A stretch of 64,000 nucleotides of DNA from Clostridiales bacterium VE202-21 (GCA_000509105.1 BAIF02000111.1:1-64000); one strand, 5' to 3'; shown: positions 23,572-32,317, counted from the first letter of the stretch. The notes: generated by a model from the sequence alone, not told the origin. Numbers and translations: made by a program.

Positions 23572-24522
23572 ATGGAAAAGATTATTGCCGGAAAAACAGG
23601 TCATTTCAAAGCAGGGAAATTTATTAAGAATAATTTTGTAATTATTGCCTTTATTCTTATATTTATATTCAGTTGTTTTGCGACACCTGTATTTTTAACA
23701 GTAGGGAATATTACATCAGTCCTGATCACGAACTCTATTTCTGCAATCTGTGCGCTGGGAATGCTCATGATTATCATCACGGGCGGGATTGACCTTTCAG
23801 TCGGCTCGTATGTATGTATTTGTGTCTGTCTGACAGCAGGTTTCATTCAGAATGGGATGGGGCCGATGGCCATTGCGGCAGTAGGCGGATTAGGGATTTT
23901 ATTCGGCTGTGTGACCGGAGTTCTGGTCGCTTATGCTAAGGTAGCTCCGTTTATCGTGACACTTGCCATGACATCAATTCTGAAAGGCCTTGCGTATATG
24001 TATCAGGTAGGAGAGAATCGGAGAATTGACGGGACATTCTGGCCGGATTTTATCCAGGGGTCTGTATTATTTATTCCAACTCCGATTTTTATCATGGTAT
24101 TGGTATTTTTAATTGTACTTTTTGTACTAAATAAAACGAAATATGGAAGAGGGCTTTACGCCATCGGCGGTAATCAGGAGACCGCCAGGCTGGCAGGTAT
24201 CAATGTAAAAGGATATCTTGTGGCAGTATATGCTATCGGTGGATTTCTGTTTGGACTGGCCGGGATGATTCTTGCGGGACGTCTGAGCATGGGTACAGCA
24301 ACCGTAGGCGATGGATATGAGCTGGATGCCATCGCATCCGTTGTGATTGGAGGAGCATCCTTATCAGGAGGCACAGGAGGTGCGGTAAAGACTCTGATCG
24401 GTGCATTTCTGATGGGAATTCTGATGAATGTAATGAACCTTTTGGGAATTGCATCCTATCCGCAGATGGTCTTCAAGGGAATTATCATTGTAGCGGCTGT
24501 CCTTGCTAATCGGAATGACTAA
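23572..24522 (+). CDS. Sugar ABC importer permease (RbsC type)
   Basis: Encodes 316 residues with about nine or ten membrane segments. The family marker GGIDLSVGSYVCI lies near residue 67, and GGNQETARLAGINVKGY is the cytoplasmic coupling loop that docks the ATPase. ATG 23572 follows GTGAGGAGGAATCAAAAA; an in-frame GTG at 23554 overlaps that ribosome binding site and is unlikely. The gene lies 18 bases after the ATPase gene and 18 before the activating-enzyme gene, so transport and enzyme activation share one transcript. Confidence 0.93.
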   Translation: MEKIIAGKTGHFKAGKFIKNNFVIIAFILIFIFSCFATPVFLTVGNITSVLITNSISAICALGMLMIIITGGIDLSVGSYVCICVCLTAGFIQNGMGPMAIAAVGGLGILFGCVTGVLVAYAKVAPFIVTLAMTSILKGLAYMYQVGENRRIDGTFWPDFIQGSVLFIPTPIFIMVLVFLIVLFVLNKTKYGRGLYAIGGNQETARLAGINVKGYLVAVYAIGGFLFGLAGMILAGRLSMGTATVGDGYELDAIASVVIGGASLSGGTGGAVKTLIGAFLMGILMNVMNLLGIASYPQMVFKGIIIVAAVLANRND

Positions 24523-24540
24523 ATGCAGGGGGACAGGATC

Positions 24541-25498
24541 ATGACAGGTTCAGTTTACGGAAGTACAGCAAAAAAAAGCGGCCTTGTAGCAATATTGAGA
24601 GGTATGCCCTTAACGACGGACTTGGAGTGCGGACCACAGTCTTTCTGAAAGGCTGCCCCCTGAGGTGCAGATGGTGCTGCAACCCGGAAACACAAAATAA
24701 TAAGAAGGAACTCATGTTTTTTGAGGACAATTGTATTGCATGCGGCGCTGCATGGAAAGCTGTCCTTATGGAGCGTTAAAAACAGCACCTGCCGGGGACA
24801 GGAATATCTGCAGTAACTGCGCAGACCGGGAATCTCCATTTCCCTGTGTGGAGCAGTGCTTCGCGGGATGCAGGAAAATCAGTGGAGAAGAGATGACTGC
24901 AGGGAATGTGACAGCACTGGTGAAACGGGACATGAACTTTTATCTGAAAAGCGGCGGCGGCGTTACAATTTCCGGAGGGGAACCACTTGCCCAGCCGGAA
25001 TTTCTGGAAGCACTGCTGCAGTCTCTTAAGGAAAGCTGGATCAACACAGCAATCGAGACCTGTGGGTCGGGGAAGGCAGAGACGATCGAAAGAATTGCGC
25101 CTTATACAGACATGGTGTTTTTCGATATAAAGTGCATGGATGACATGAAACATCAGCAATGGACCGGCTCCGGAAACAAGCTGATACTGGATAGATTTCT
25201 TCTGATGGCGGAGATGTCACGAAAGTATTCCTTTGACCTGATCGCCAGAACTCCCATTATTCCCGGCTTTAATGACTCGGAGGAGGAAATACGCGCAATC
25301 GGAGAATTCATAAAAAGCGCCGGAGCTTCTGCTGTGGCCGGATATGAACTGCTTCCGTACCATAAGCTTGGGAGAGGCAAGTATAAGGCACTGGGAAGGC
25401 GGTATCCTTTAGAAAACCTGACGCCTCCCTCCGATTTGCTGATGGAAAGGCTGTATGCAGCAGCGGGGAGCACGGGCGTGGAGATGTGCAGGTTCTGA
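24541..25498 (+). pseudogene. Glycyl radical enzyme activating enzyme (radical SAM), two single-base frameshifts
   Basis: Restoring one base near 24590-24592 and one near 24746-24750 gives a 319-residue activase of normal length. The repaired N-terminus contains the radical-SAM cysteines in GCPLRCRWCCNPE, then two ferredoxin-like cluster motifs (CIACGACMESCP and CSNCADRES...CVEQC), then GGVTISGGEP, typical of GRE activases. It would abstract hydrogen from G57 of the small subunit to make the glycyl radical, using S-adenosylmethionine. As given, the SAM-cluster part and the rest lie in different frames, so no active enzyme could be made. The remainder is well conserved and open for 255 codons, so a recent mutation or an assembly error is likely. 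Confidence 0.88.
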
Positions 25499-25580
25499 AA
25501 ATGCAGGCGTTTATCCGGCATATTGAACCTTGAATATTGGATTACCGATGAAACAGAAATTAAAACGTGGTCCGATATAC

Positions 25581-25609
25581 TTGAAAAAACAGGTTGATTC
25601 CACTATAAT
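25581..25609 (+). promoter_or_regulatory. Promoter of phoH
   Basis: TTGAAA (25581-25586), a 17-base spacer and a consensus TATAAT (25604-25609) precede the phoH start by about 45 bases. phoH thus has its own housekeeping promoter and does not depend on the island upstream or on yqfCD. No terminator is evident between the activase stop and this promoter. Confidence 0.75.
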
Positions 25610-25653
25610 ACTTCTTGTGCTATATCCAAATCACGAAAGCGAGGTATTATCGT

Positions 25654-26664
25654 TTGCAGAAGGAACAACTGTCGTTTGACACCATCAATCAACAGCAGGC
25701 CGTTTTTGGGCCGGAGGATAAATATATTAAGCTAATTGAAAACAGCTTTCATGTGAGTATTGTAGGCCGCGATTCCATGCTGGAGGTCACAGGTGAATCA
25801 GAGATTGATGTCAACTGTGTGAAAGAGGTTTTAGAATGCATGAAACAGCTCCACACCGGCGGCGCTGCGCTGACGGAAGATACCGTACACCGTCTGATCG
25901 AGGAATCCAGGGATGGAGGACTCGATGAAACTTATAAAGCCATGCAGGATGTAGTTACCCTGACTTATAAACATGGCCCCGTGAAGTGTAAGACTCTTGG
26001 ACAGAAGAACTATGTAAAAGCGTTAAAGGAAAATATCGTCACTTTCTGTATCGGCCCTGCCGGAACCGGAAAAACATACCTCGCCGTTGCCCAGGCAGCG
26101 GAAGAATTAAAACGGGGGGAAATCGATAAGATTATTATGAGCAGGCCGGCGATAGAAGCGGGAGAAGAGCGTCTGGGATTTCTGCCCGGAGATTTGGCGC
26201 AGAAGGTAGACCCCTATCTGAGACCGCTGTACGATGCCCTGGACGATATATTCGGACGCGAAAAATCAGAGAAACATCAGGAGCGCGGTGAGATCGAGAT
26301 CGCTCCCCTGGCATATATGAGAGGCCGTACCTTAAGCCGGGCACGCGTGATAATTGACGAAAGTCAAAATGCGTCATTTTCCACGCTCAAGATGGCGCTG
26401 ACGCGCCTTGGCGAAGGCTCAAAGATGGTACTGACTGGTGATGTAACCCAGATTGACCTTCCTAGGAATACAGATTCTGGTCTGGAAAGATGCGCCCGGA
26501 TTCTGGGCGGCATCGATGACATCACCGTTGCGAAGTTATCAAACCGTGACGTAGTCCGCAATAAGATCGTGAAAGATATTGTAAAGGCATTTGAAAAAGA
26601 AGAAGAACGTACCCAGGCAAGGCGTGACAAGAAACGGATCGGATCCGGTCCGAAGACTAGATAG
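25654..26664 (+). CDS. phoH: PhoH-like ATPase
   Basis: Encodes 336 residues from TTG 25654, chosen because GAGG lies nine bases before it and the earlier in-frame TTG at 25615 has no site and sits on the promoter. A KH-like N-terminal region is followed by the ATPase with Walker A GPAGTGKTYLA and Walker B RVIIDESQN, plus GDVTQIDLP. PhoH proteins are cytoplasmic RNA-associated ATPases usually encoded beside ybeY, as here. A strong terminator ends the transcript at 26723. Confidence 0.93.
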   Translation: MQKEQLSFDTINQQQAVFGPEDKYIKLIENSFHVSIVGRDSMLEVTGESEIDVNCVKEVLECMKQLHTGGAALTEDTVHRLIEESRDGGLDETYKAMQDVVTLTYKHGPVKCKTLGQKNYVKALKENIVTFCIGPAGTGKTYLAVAQAAEELKRGEIDKIIMSRPAIEAGEERLGFLPGDLAQKVDPYLRPLYDALDDIFGREKSEKHQERGEIEIAPLAYMRGRTLSRARVIIDESQNASFSTLKMALTRLGEGSKMVLTGDVTQIDLPRNTDSGLERCARILGGIDDITVAKLSNRDVVRNKIVKDIVKAFEKEEERTQARRDKKRIGSGPKTR

Positions 26665-26674
26665 TGTAAAAGGA

Positions 26675-26723
26675 ATGAAAAAGATACATCCGGGGAAAGA
26701 TATCCCGGCTGTATCTTTTTCAT
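26675..26723 (+). terminator. Rho-independent terminator after phoH
   Basis: ATGAAAAAGATACATCCGGG (26675-26694) pairs with CCCGGCTGTATCTTTTTCAT (26704-26723), with one internal mismatch. The 3' arm contains the T-run, and the A/T flanks also allow function on the other strand. It lies 10 bases after the phoH stop. Confidence 0.9.
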
Positions 26724-26734
26724 TATCTGCAAAG

Positions 26735-26885
26735 GTTACTGTGCACACTCTGCGGGCGTGAACAGTAACGGCATCTGCCCATTTAAAGTCGCCTACGGCG
26801 GGAGGCGGATGCCCCGAGACCATCACTTCATCGGTTCCGATGCTGTGCAGCGGGGGGGGGGCACGGGCACGGTCTGAACAGTAAC
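26735..26885. repeat. Intergenic repeat/hairpin cluster with a G10 tract before ybeY
   Basis: The 370-base gap between phoH and ybeY holds no gene. GTTACTGT (26735-26742) pairs with ACAGTAAC (26762-26769); GGCATCTGCC (26770-26779) pairs with GGCGGATGCC (26804-26813) with one G-U pair; TGAACAGTAAC recurs near 26875. A run of ten G lies at 26852-26861, about 175 bases before the ybeY start. Such structured spacers look like dispersed repeats, and the G-run is prone to slippage. Confidence 0.5.
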
Positions 26886-27034
26886 CTGCAATTTCAGGAT
26901 AGGAAGCTTTACAAAAAAAGCAACTTTACAAGGGAGTGAAATGAGGTGTATAATAGGCTGGAGTTTGTATGTAAAGAATTGGAAATAAAGCGAATAAAAT
27001 TCGAACCGGCAAACAGTTTGTAAAGGAGTAACTC

Positions 27035-27532
27035 ATGAGTTTATACATGGAAGAAGAAGGCGGCCTGAAGCTGCCTTTCAATACAGAAGATACAGCAAAT
27101 CTTGTGATTGAGGCGGCGCTGGAATACGAAGGCTGTCCGTATGAGGCTGAGATTAATCTGCTGCTGACCACGGACGAAGATATCCGGGACATGAACCAGA
27201 TGTTCCGCCAGATAGACAAAGCGACGGACGTGCTGTCTTTTCCGATGCTGGAGTATAAGACGCCCGGTGATTTTTCGGGGATGGAAGAGCATTCCCAGGA
27301 CTGCTTTAACCCGGAATCCGGGGAACTGATGCTGGGGGACATCGTCATATCAAAAGATAAAGTCCTTGAACAGGCAGAGGCTTACGGACATTCTCCGCGC
27401 AGAGAGTTCGCTTTTCTGATTGCCCACAGCATGCTGCACTTATTTGGATATGACCATATGGAGGAGGAAGAACGTCTTCTAATGGAACAGAAGCAGAGAG
27501 AAATTCTTGAAAATATTCAGATATTGCGGTAG
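27035..27532 (+). CDS. ybeY: Endoribonuclease YbeY
   Basis: Encodes 165 residues. The zinc-binding HSMLHLFGYDH motif (H-x3-H-x5-H, about residues 129-139) identifies YbeY, a single-strand endoribonuclease for 16S rRNA 3'-end maturation and ribosome quality control. The preceding DVLSFPMLEY block is also conserved. AAAGGAGTAACTC precedes the ATG. The usual partners dgkA, cdd and era are absent, and a flippase gene follows instead. Confidence 0.95.
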   Translation: MSLYMEEEGGLKLPFNTEDTANLVIEAALEYEGCPYEAEINLLLTTDEDIRDMNQMFRQIDKATDVLSFPMLEYKTPGDFSGMEEHSQDCFNPESGELMLGDIVISKDKVLEQAEAYGHSPRREFAFLIAHSMLHLFGYDHMEEEERLLMEQKQREILENIQILR

Positions 27533-27610
27533 GGTGTGTTTTACATTGGCGCAAGGATTATCTACCACACTCTTAGCTAAGTAAACGGAACAGTTACACG
27601 GAGGGAACTT

Positions 27611-29284
27611 ATGGCTGAGTCACATAAGCAAAAAAAGAGAAAAGATGATTTTCTAATGCAGGGTGCGATCCTGGCGATTGCCGGAGTCATCACGAAAATC
27701 ATTGGTGTTGTATATAGAATTCCCCTGACAAATATTCTGGGGGATGAAGGGATGGGATTTTACGGGTATGCGTTCGAAGTCTATGCACTGGCGCTGCTTC
27801 TATCTTCCCTGAGCCTTCCTACCGTAGTCTCAAAGCTTGTCTCCGCGAGGATGGCTATGAGGCAGAGAAGAAATGCATTCCGCGTATTTGTATGCTCCCT
27901 GGTGTTTTCCATTGTGATTGGGGCTGTATTTGCCCTCATCATTTTCTTTGGAGCAGATCTGATTTCCTCTCACATTATGGAATCGCCGCTCAGCGCTTAT
28001 GCCTTGAAGGTTCTGGCGCCCGGGCTTTTTATTGTATCCGTCTTAGGTGTTCTGCGGGGATATTTCCAAGGGCTTGGTACCATGGTACCCACGGCCGTAT
28101 CACAGGTGATTGAGCAGATTGTCAATGCGGTTATCAGTTTGGCTGGCGCAAGCATCCTTTTTGGGATCGGGATAAAAGCGGCGGAGAAGCAGAATAACGA
28201 TCTGATGGGACCGGCATACGGAGCCGCAGGAGGAACGCTGGGAACAATTGCAGGAGCCCTTTCCGCCCTTTTCTTCCTGTTGTTTGCCTTTTTTGTATAC
28301 CGCGGTGTCATACGCAGACAGCTCCGCACGGACAGGACGCGCCGTCAGGAAAGTTACGGCCGGATCCTGAAGATTCTCCTGATTACGCTTGTTCCTATTA
28401 TCTTCAGTACTGCGATTTACAATATTAATCAGTTACTGGATATGACAATATTTAATAAAATTATGGCTGCGCAGGGGTATCCGGAAGAAAAATACATGGC
28501 TCTGCTGGGAATCTATTCGGGAAAGTATAATACACTGCTCAGTGTACCGCTCGCCATGGCCAACGGGCTGGCGGCATCTATTATCCCCAGTCTGACCGGA
28601 GCGGTTGCCAGAAATGACCGCCCGCAGATTCATAATAAGATTAACCAGTCCGTCCGGTTTACGATGCTCATAGCAATCCCCTGTTTTGTGGGATTTGTGG
28701 TACTGGCATCGCCGATCATGGTTCTGCTATTTGGAGATTCCAGCCGTACACCGGCATTGCTTCTCGCCGTCGGCTCCATTACACTTGTATTTTACTGTTT
28801 ATCTACGGTTACAAATTCCGTGCTGCAGGGCCTGGATAAAATATCTGTGCCTGCTAAGAATGCGGGGATATCACTTGTTGTACATATCATTTCCCTGCTG
28901 ATTATGCTGATCGTATTTAAATGGAATATTTACGCGCTTGTGGGCAGCAACATAGTGTTTGCGCTTTGCATGTGTATCTTAAATATCAGGGCCATCCACA
29001 AGGCAAACGGACACCGCCAGGAGATGGAAAAGACTTTTGTGAAGCCGCTTCTCGCAGCCGTCATCATGGGTGTTGTAACATATGCCGTGCACCTGGTGCT
29101 TGATCTGCTGATCGGAGGCCGTATTCCAACGATCCTTTCGATTTTGGCTGCCGTTGCAGTATACGCCGTAAGCATCTTAAAATTGGGCGCTCTTTCACCG
29201 GAAGATATCCGTGATCTGCCCCAGGGACGGAAAATACTGAGGATCTGCAGAAAACTGCATCTGCTTCCCCACGGCGGACGGTAG
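27611..29284 (+). CDS. SpoVB/MurJ-like polysaccharide or lipid flippase
   Basis: Encodes 557 residues with about 14 membrane segments of the MOP (MATE/MurJ/Wzx) fold. The opening QGAILAIAGVITKIIGVVYRIPLTNILGDEGMGFY is characteristic of the SpoVB/YtgP group, which moves lipid-linked cell-wall or cortex precursors across the membrane. Cytoplasmic N-terminus is lysine-rich. ACGGAGGGAACTT precedes the ATG. An A/T hairpin (CGAAAAAA with TTTTTTCG, about 29295-29317) follows and may act as a weak terminator. Whether it serves vegetative wall or spore cortex synthesis cannot be decided here. Confidence 0.88.
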   Translation: MAESHKQKKRKDDFLMQGAILAIAGVITKIIGVVYRIPLTNILGDEGMGFYGYAFEVYALALLLSSLSLPTVVSKLVSARMAMRQRRNAFRVFVCSLVFSIVIGAVFALIIFFGADLISSHIMESPLSAYALKVLAPGLFIVSVLGVLRGYFQGLGTMVPTAVSQVIEQIVNAVISLAGASILFGIGIKAAEKQNNDLMGPAYGAAGGTLGTIAGALSALFFLLFAFFVYRGVIRRQLRTDRTRRQESYGRILKILLITLVPIIFSTAIYNINQLLDMTIFNKIMAAQGYPEEKYMALLGIYSGKYNTLLSVPLAMANGLAASIIPSLTGAVARNDRPQIHNKINQSVRFTMLIAIPCFVGFVVLASPIMVLLFGDSSRTPALLLAVGSITLVFYCLSTVTNSVLQGLDKISVPAKNAGISLVVHIISLLIMLIVFKWNIYALVGSNIVFALCMCILNIRAIHKANGHRQEMEKTFVKPLLAAVIMGVVTYAVHLVLDLLIGGRIPTILSILAAVAVYAVSILKLGALSPEDIRDLPQGRKILRICRKLHLLPHGGR

Positions 29285-29338
29285 AAACAACAGCCGAAAA
29301 AACTGATAATTTTTTCGAAAAATTGTATAGAACAATAA

Positions 29339-29407
29339 AAAAAAGCCAATACTGTATGAAAAAAGGAGTCGGTCCTTATGAAAATGAAATACTGTATTGG
29401 CTTTTTT
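29339..29407 (+). promoter_or_regulatory. Terminator-like hairpin enclosing the ribosome binding site and start of the next gene
   Basis: AAAAAAGCCAATACTGTAT (29339-29357) pairs with ATACTGTATTGGCTTTTTT (29389-29407) with one internal mismatch, and ends in T6. The 31-base loop holds AGGAG and the ATG at 29378, and inside it AAGGA can pair with TCCTT directly before the ATG. The 3' arm and T-run lie within the coding region. Folding would hide the start and could end transcription early. Confidence 0.65.
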
Positions 29408-29740
29408 GCAGGCGTTTTTCTGCTTGTTTCCATGCTGGGGATTGGCTACCAGCTCAGCTACCAGTATATGCTGGACAGGCAGGAAGCCAAGGCTGAAATT
29501 CCGGAACAGAAAACGGAAAGCATTACAACAAAAGGGAGCGCCACAAAGAATGAAGGCTATTATATTTGTGAGCTCCATGGATATATTGTAGTTTACCTCA
29601 ATGACAAGACAACAATTTATGAAGTTACAAGTATTCCACTTTCAAACCTGCCGGAAGATGTGCAGGAGGAAGTCAGGGAAGGAAAACTGATCGAGACGGA
29701 GCAGGCACTCTACGGATTTTTAGAAAATTATTCGAGCTGA
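29378..29740 (+). CDS. Hypothetical membrane-anchored protein with BofC-like C-terminal part
   Basis: Encodes 120 residues. Residues 5-27 form an N-terminal membrane anchor, followed by a polar linker and a compact C-terminal region (about 60-120) with GYYICELHGYIVVYLNDKT and LPEDVQEEVREGKLIETEQAL. That region resembles the C-terminal part of BofC, a forespore-secreted inhibitor of SigK processing, and a family of uncharacterised Lachnospiraceae proteins; this is a resemblance only. It should face outside the cell. The start lies in the loop of a terminator-like hairpin, an unusual arrangement. Confidence 0.65.
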   Translation: MKMKYCIGFFAGVFLLVSMLGIGYQLSYQYMLDRQEAKAEIPEQKTESITTKGSATKNEGYYICELHGYIVVYLNDKTTIYEVTSIPLSNLPEDVQEEVREGKLIETEQALYGFLENYSS

Positions 29741-29827
29741 TAAGTAGACGAAATCTGTCAAATAGTGTAATATATACTTTGTTCTGCAGCTTTGCGAAAG
29801 AAAATGATCTGCAAATAGGAGAAACGA

Positions 29828-30050
29828 ATGGACGAACAAAAGATTAAACGAATCAATGAATTATACAGAAAATCAAAAGCCGAAAGGCCTTACCGAATCT
29901 GAAAAAAAGGAACAGAAAATCCTGCGCCAGGAATATGTGGATTCTTTCAGGCAGAATCTGCGCAGCCAGCTTGATCGGATTGATATTGAGGAAAAAGATG
30001 GGACTGTTGTGAATCTGGGTGAAAAGTTTGGAAACAAAAAAGGAAATTAG
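29828..30050 (+). pseudogene. DUF896 (YnzC-type) protein, single-base frameshift
   Basis: Removing one A in the AAA at about 29884-29886 restores a 73-residue DUF896 protein, starting MDEQKIKRINELYRKSKAE and continuing GLTESEKKEQKILRQEYVD to the conserved end VVNLGEKFGNK. The family is small, helical and of unknown exact role; the B. subtilis member is in the SOS operon. ATAGGAGAAACGA precedes ATG 29828. As given, only the last 64 codons form a frame from about 29856. The neighbouring cyclo-ligase gene overlaps its 3' end. The indel lies in a three-base homopolymer, so a read error is plausible. Confidence 0.8.
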
Positions 30051-30591
30051 GGCAAGGATTAAAAAAGACAGGGCCTCTCTTCCCGCTGAAATGAGACAGG
30101 CCTTCAGCGACAGGATTTTTAAGGCTGTTATTGGGCATCCTCTGTATCAGAAGGCAGAGGAGATCTATTGTTATGTCGCTTTCGGGGAGGAAGTGTCTAC
30201 GTTGCGGCTGGTGGAATACTCCTGGAAAATGGGGAAAAAGGTTGCGGTTCCTAAGATCCATGTGGATAACTCCGGGCTTAGAATGGTGTTTTATTATATT
30301 GACAGTATGGATGAACTGTCTGAAGGGTATTATGGGATCTCCGAGCCGCCGGCAGAGAGACAAGCCGCCGGCAGCAATGTACTGGTTATTATGCCCGGCG
30401 TAGCTTTTGACAGGCGGGGCGGCCGCATTGGATACGGAAAAGGGTTTTATGACTCTTATCTTGGAAAGCATCCCGAATACCGCCGCATAGCGCTGGCCTA
30501 TGAGATACAATGCCTGGACCTGATCCCTTCTGAGGAACACGATATCCGGCCTGAATGTATCATAACAGAAAAGGAGATTTATACATGCTGA
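30019..30591 (+). CDS. 5-formyltetrahydrofolate cyclo-ligase
   Basis: Encodes 190 residues. It converts 5-formyl-THF to 5,10-methenyl-THF with ATP, returning a storage form of folate to one-carbon metabolism. The ATP- and substrate-binding motif GGRIGYGKGFYDSYL (about 134-148) and the N-terminal KKEIRARIKKDRASLP are diagnostic. GTG 30019 is used; TTG 30028 is an alternative, and neither has a strong ribosome binding site. The start overlaps the DUF896 gene, suggesting coupling. The next gene's ATG lies within its last codons. Confidence 0.93.
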   Translation: MKSLETKKEIRARIKKDRASLPAEMRQAFSDRIFKAVIGHPLYQKAEEIYCYVAFGEEVSTLRLVEYSWKMGKKVAVPKIHVDNSGLRMVFYYIDSMDELSEGYYGISEPPAERQAAGSNVLVIMPGVAFDRRGGRIGYGKGFYDSYLGKHPEYRRIALAYEIQCLDLIPSEEHDIRPECIITEKEIYTC

Positions 30592-30767
30592 CAGGACTTC
30601 CGGGCGATCCGGTCATTTTGCTGAGCGTCGTGAATACGAAGCTCAGGGATTATTATCAATCATTGGACGAACTATGCGATGATTTGGCGATATCCGCAGA
30701 AGAACTGACCGGGAAGCTGAAAATGATAGATTACGAATATGATGCCGCAAGGAACCAGTTTGTCTGA
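30585..30767 (+). CDS. DUF4250 protein
   Basis: Encodes 60 residues matching the DUF4250 pattern: LPGDPVILLSVVNTKLRDYY, then LDELCDDLAI and the end YEYDAARNQFV. Short helical cytoplasmic protein of unknown function, common in Clostridia. ATG 30585 has AAGGAG directly upstream; the earlier in-frame ATG lies in the previous gene and lacks a site. It overlaps the cyclo-ligase stop and is followed by miaB after 35 bases. Confidence 0.88.
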   Translation: MLTGLPGDPVILLSVVNTKLRDYYQSLDELCDDLAISAEELTGKLKMIDYEYDAARNQFV

Positions 30768-30802
30768 CTGCTGTCCAGGGCATAAGTAAAGGAATATTAC
30801 AT

Positions 30803-32254
30803 ATGAAAACTATTGATTTTTCAAAAATTAACTTATCAGATGAACCGCCTGTCCGGGAACCGGAAAGGCAGTATTATTTTATAGCAAAAGCAAGAGAATA
30901 CGTCAGGGAGCAGGCCGAAAAAGCAGGCCATCCTCTGACTTTTTGCGTTGTCACGTTTGGCTGCCAGATGAATGCCAGGGACTCTGAGAAACTGGCTGGT
31001 ATACTGGAACAGATTGGATACCGTGAGGAAGCGGACGAGGGAAAAGCGGATTTTGTAATTTATAACACCTGCACCGTCAGGGAAAACGCCAATCAGAGGG
31101 TGTACGGAAGGCTCGGCCAGTTAAACCGTGTCAAAAAAAAGAATCCGCATATGCTGATCGGTCTCTGCGGTTGTATGATGCAGGAACCGGAAGTCGTAGA
31201 AAAGCTTAAGAAGAGTTATCGGTTTGTGGATTTGATTTTCGGCACCCACAATATCTATAAATTTGCTGAACTGATTGCTACCCGCCTGGAATCCGGGCGC
31301 ATGGTCATTGATATATGGAAAGATACGGATAAGATCGTAGAGGATCTGCCTGCTGAAAGAAAGTATTCGTTCAAATCCGGTGTCAATATCATGTTCGGCT
31401 GCAATAATTTCTGCAGCTACTGCATTGTCCCCTATGTGAGGGGGCGGGAGAGAAGCCGTAATCCACACGATATCATCCGTGAGATCGAGGAATTGGTGGC
31501 TGACGGAGTAGTCGAAGTAATGCTTCTGGGACAGAATGTAAACTCCTACGGAAAGAACCTGGAACAGCCCATGAGTTTTGCACAGCTGCTCCGGGAGATT
31601 GAAAAAATAGACGGACTGAAAAGGATTCGTTTTATGACCTCCCACCCAAAGGATCTCTCCGACGAACTGATCGAAGTGATGGGCAGCTCCGAAAAGATCT
31701 GCCGGCATCTTCATCTTCCGATACAGTCCGGAAGCAGCCGCATTCTGGAAAAGATGAACCGCCGCTATACAAAAGAGCATTATCTTGAGCTGGTTGAAAA
31801 AATAAGGTCTTCTGTGCCTGACATCTCTCTGACTACGGATATTATCGTTGGTTTTCCAGGGGAAACAGAAGAGGATTTTCAGGAAACTCTGGATGTGGTC
31901 AGGAAAGTACGTTATGACAGCGCCTTTACCTTTATCTATTCCAAGAGGACCGGCACACCCGCGGCGATTATGGAAGACCAAGTTCCGGAGAGCGTGGTGA
32001 AGGACAGATTCGACCGCCTCTTAAAAGAGGTGCAGAGTATATCGGGAGAAGTGTGCAGTGTATACACGAATACAATCCAGGATGTGCTTGTCGAGACGGT
32101 CAATGACCACGATGCGGCGCTTGTAACCGGCAGAATGAGCAATAACCTGCTGGTTCATTTTCCCGGCGGTGAGGATCTGATCGGAAAGATTGTAAGTGTG
32201 GAATTAAAAGAATGCAGAGGTTTTTATTATATTGGCGATATGATTAAGAAATAA
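30803..32254 (+). CDS. miaB: tRNA-2-methylthio-N6-dimethylallyladenosine synthase MiaB
   Basis: Encodes 483 residues. Domain order is N-terminal UPF0004 with cluster cysteines (TFGCQMNARDSE, CTVREN, GLCGCMMQEPE), radical SAM with CSYC in FGCNNFCSYCIVPYVRGRE, and a C-terminal TRAM domain. It adds a methylthio group to isopentenyl-A37 of tRNAs, downstream of MiaA, whose gene is at 37739. AAAGGAATATTACAT precedes the ATG. A structured hairpin with T-run at 32318-32375 may terminate the transcript. Confidence 0.96.
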   Translation: MKTIDFSKINLSDEPPVREPERQYYFIAKAREYVREQAEKAGHPLTFCVVTFGCQMNARDSEKLAGILEQIGYREEADEGKADFVIYNTCTVRENANQRVYGRLGQLNRVKKKNPHMLIGLCGCMMQEPEVVEKLKKSYRFVDLIFGTHNIYKFAELIATRLESGRMVIDIWKDTDKIVEDLPAERKYSFKSGVNIMFGCNNFCSYCIVPYVRGRERSRNPHDIIREIEELVADGVVEVMLLGQNVNSYGKNLEQPMSFAQLLREIEKIDGLKRIRFMTSHPKDLSDELIEVMGSSEKICRHLHLPIQSGSSRILEKMNRRYTKEHYLELVEKIRSSVPDISLTTDIIVGFPGETEEDFQETLDVVRKVRYDSAFTFIYSKRTGTPAAIMEDQVPESVVKDRFDRLLKEVQSISGEVCSVYTNTIQDVLVETVNDHDAALVTGRMSNNLLVHFPGGEDLIGKIVSVELKECRGFYYIGDMIKK

Positions 32255-32317
32255 ATTGCTGCTATGCACGGCCTATGAGCTCTGCATAGTAACAATATAT
32301 TCCACCTATAATTCAAT

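Noticed and set aside
31121..31981. Reverse-strand frame of 286 codons within miaB
   Set aside because: Shadow of a conserved gene; no plausible promoter, ribosome binding site or protein family.
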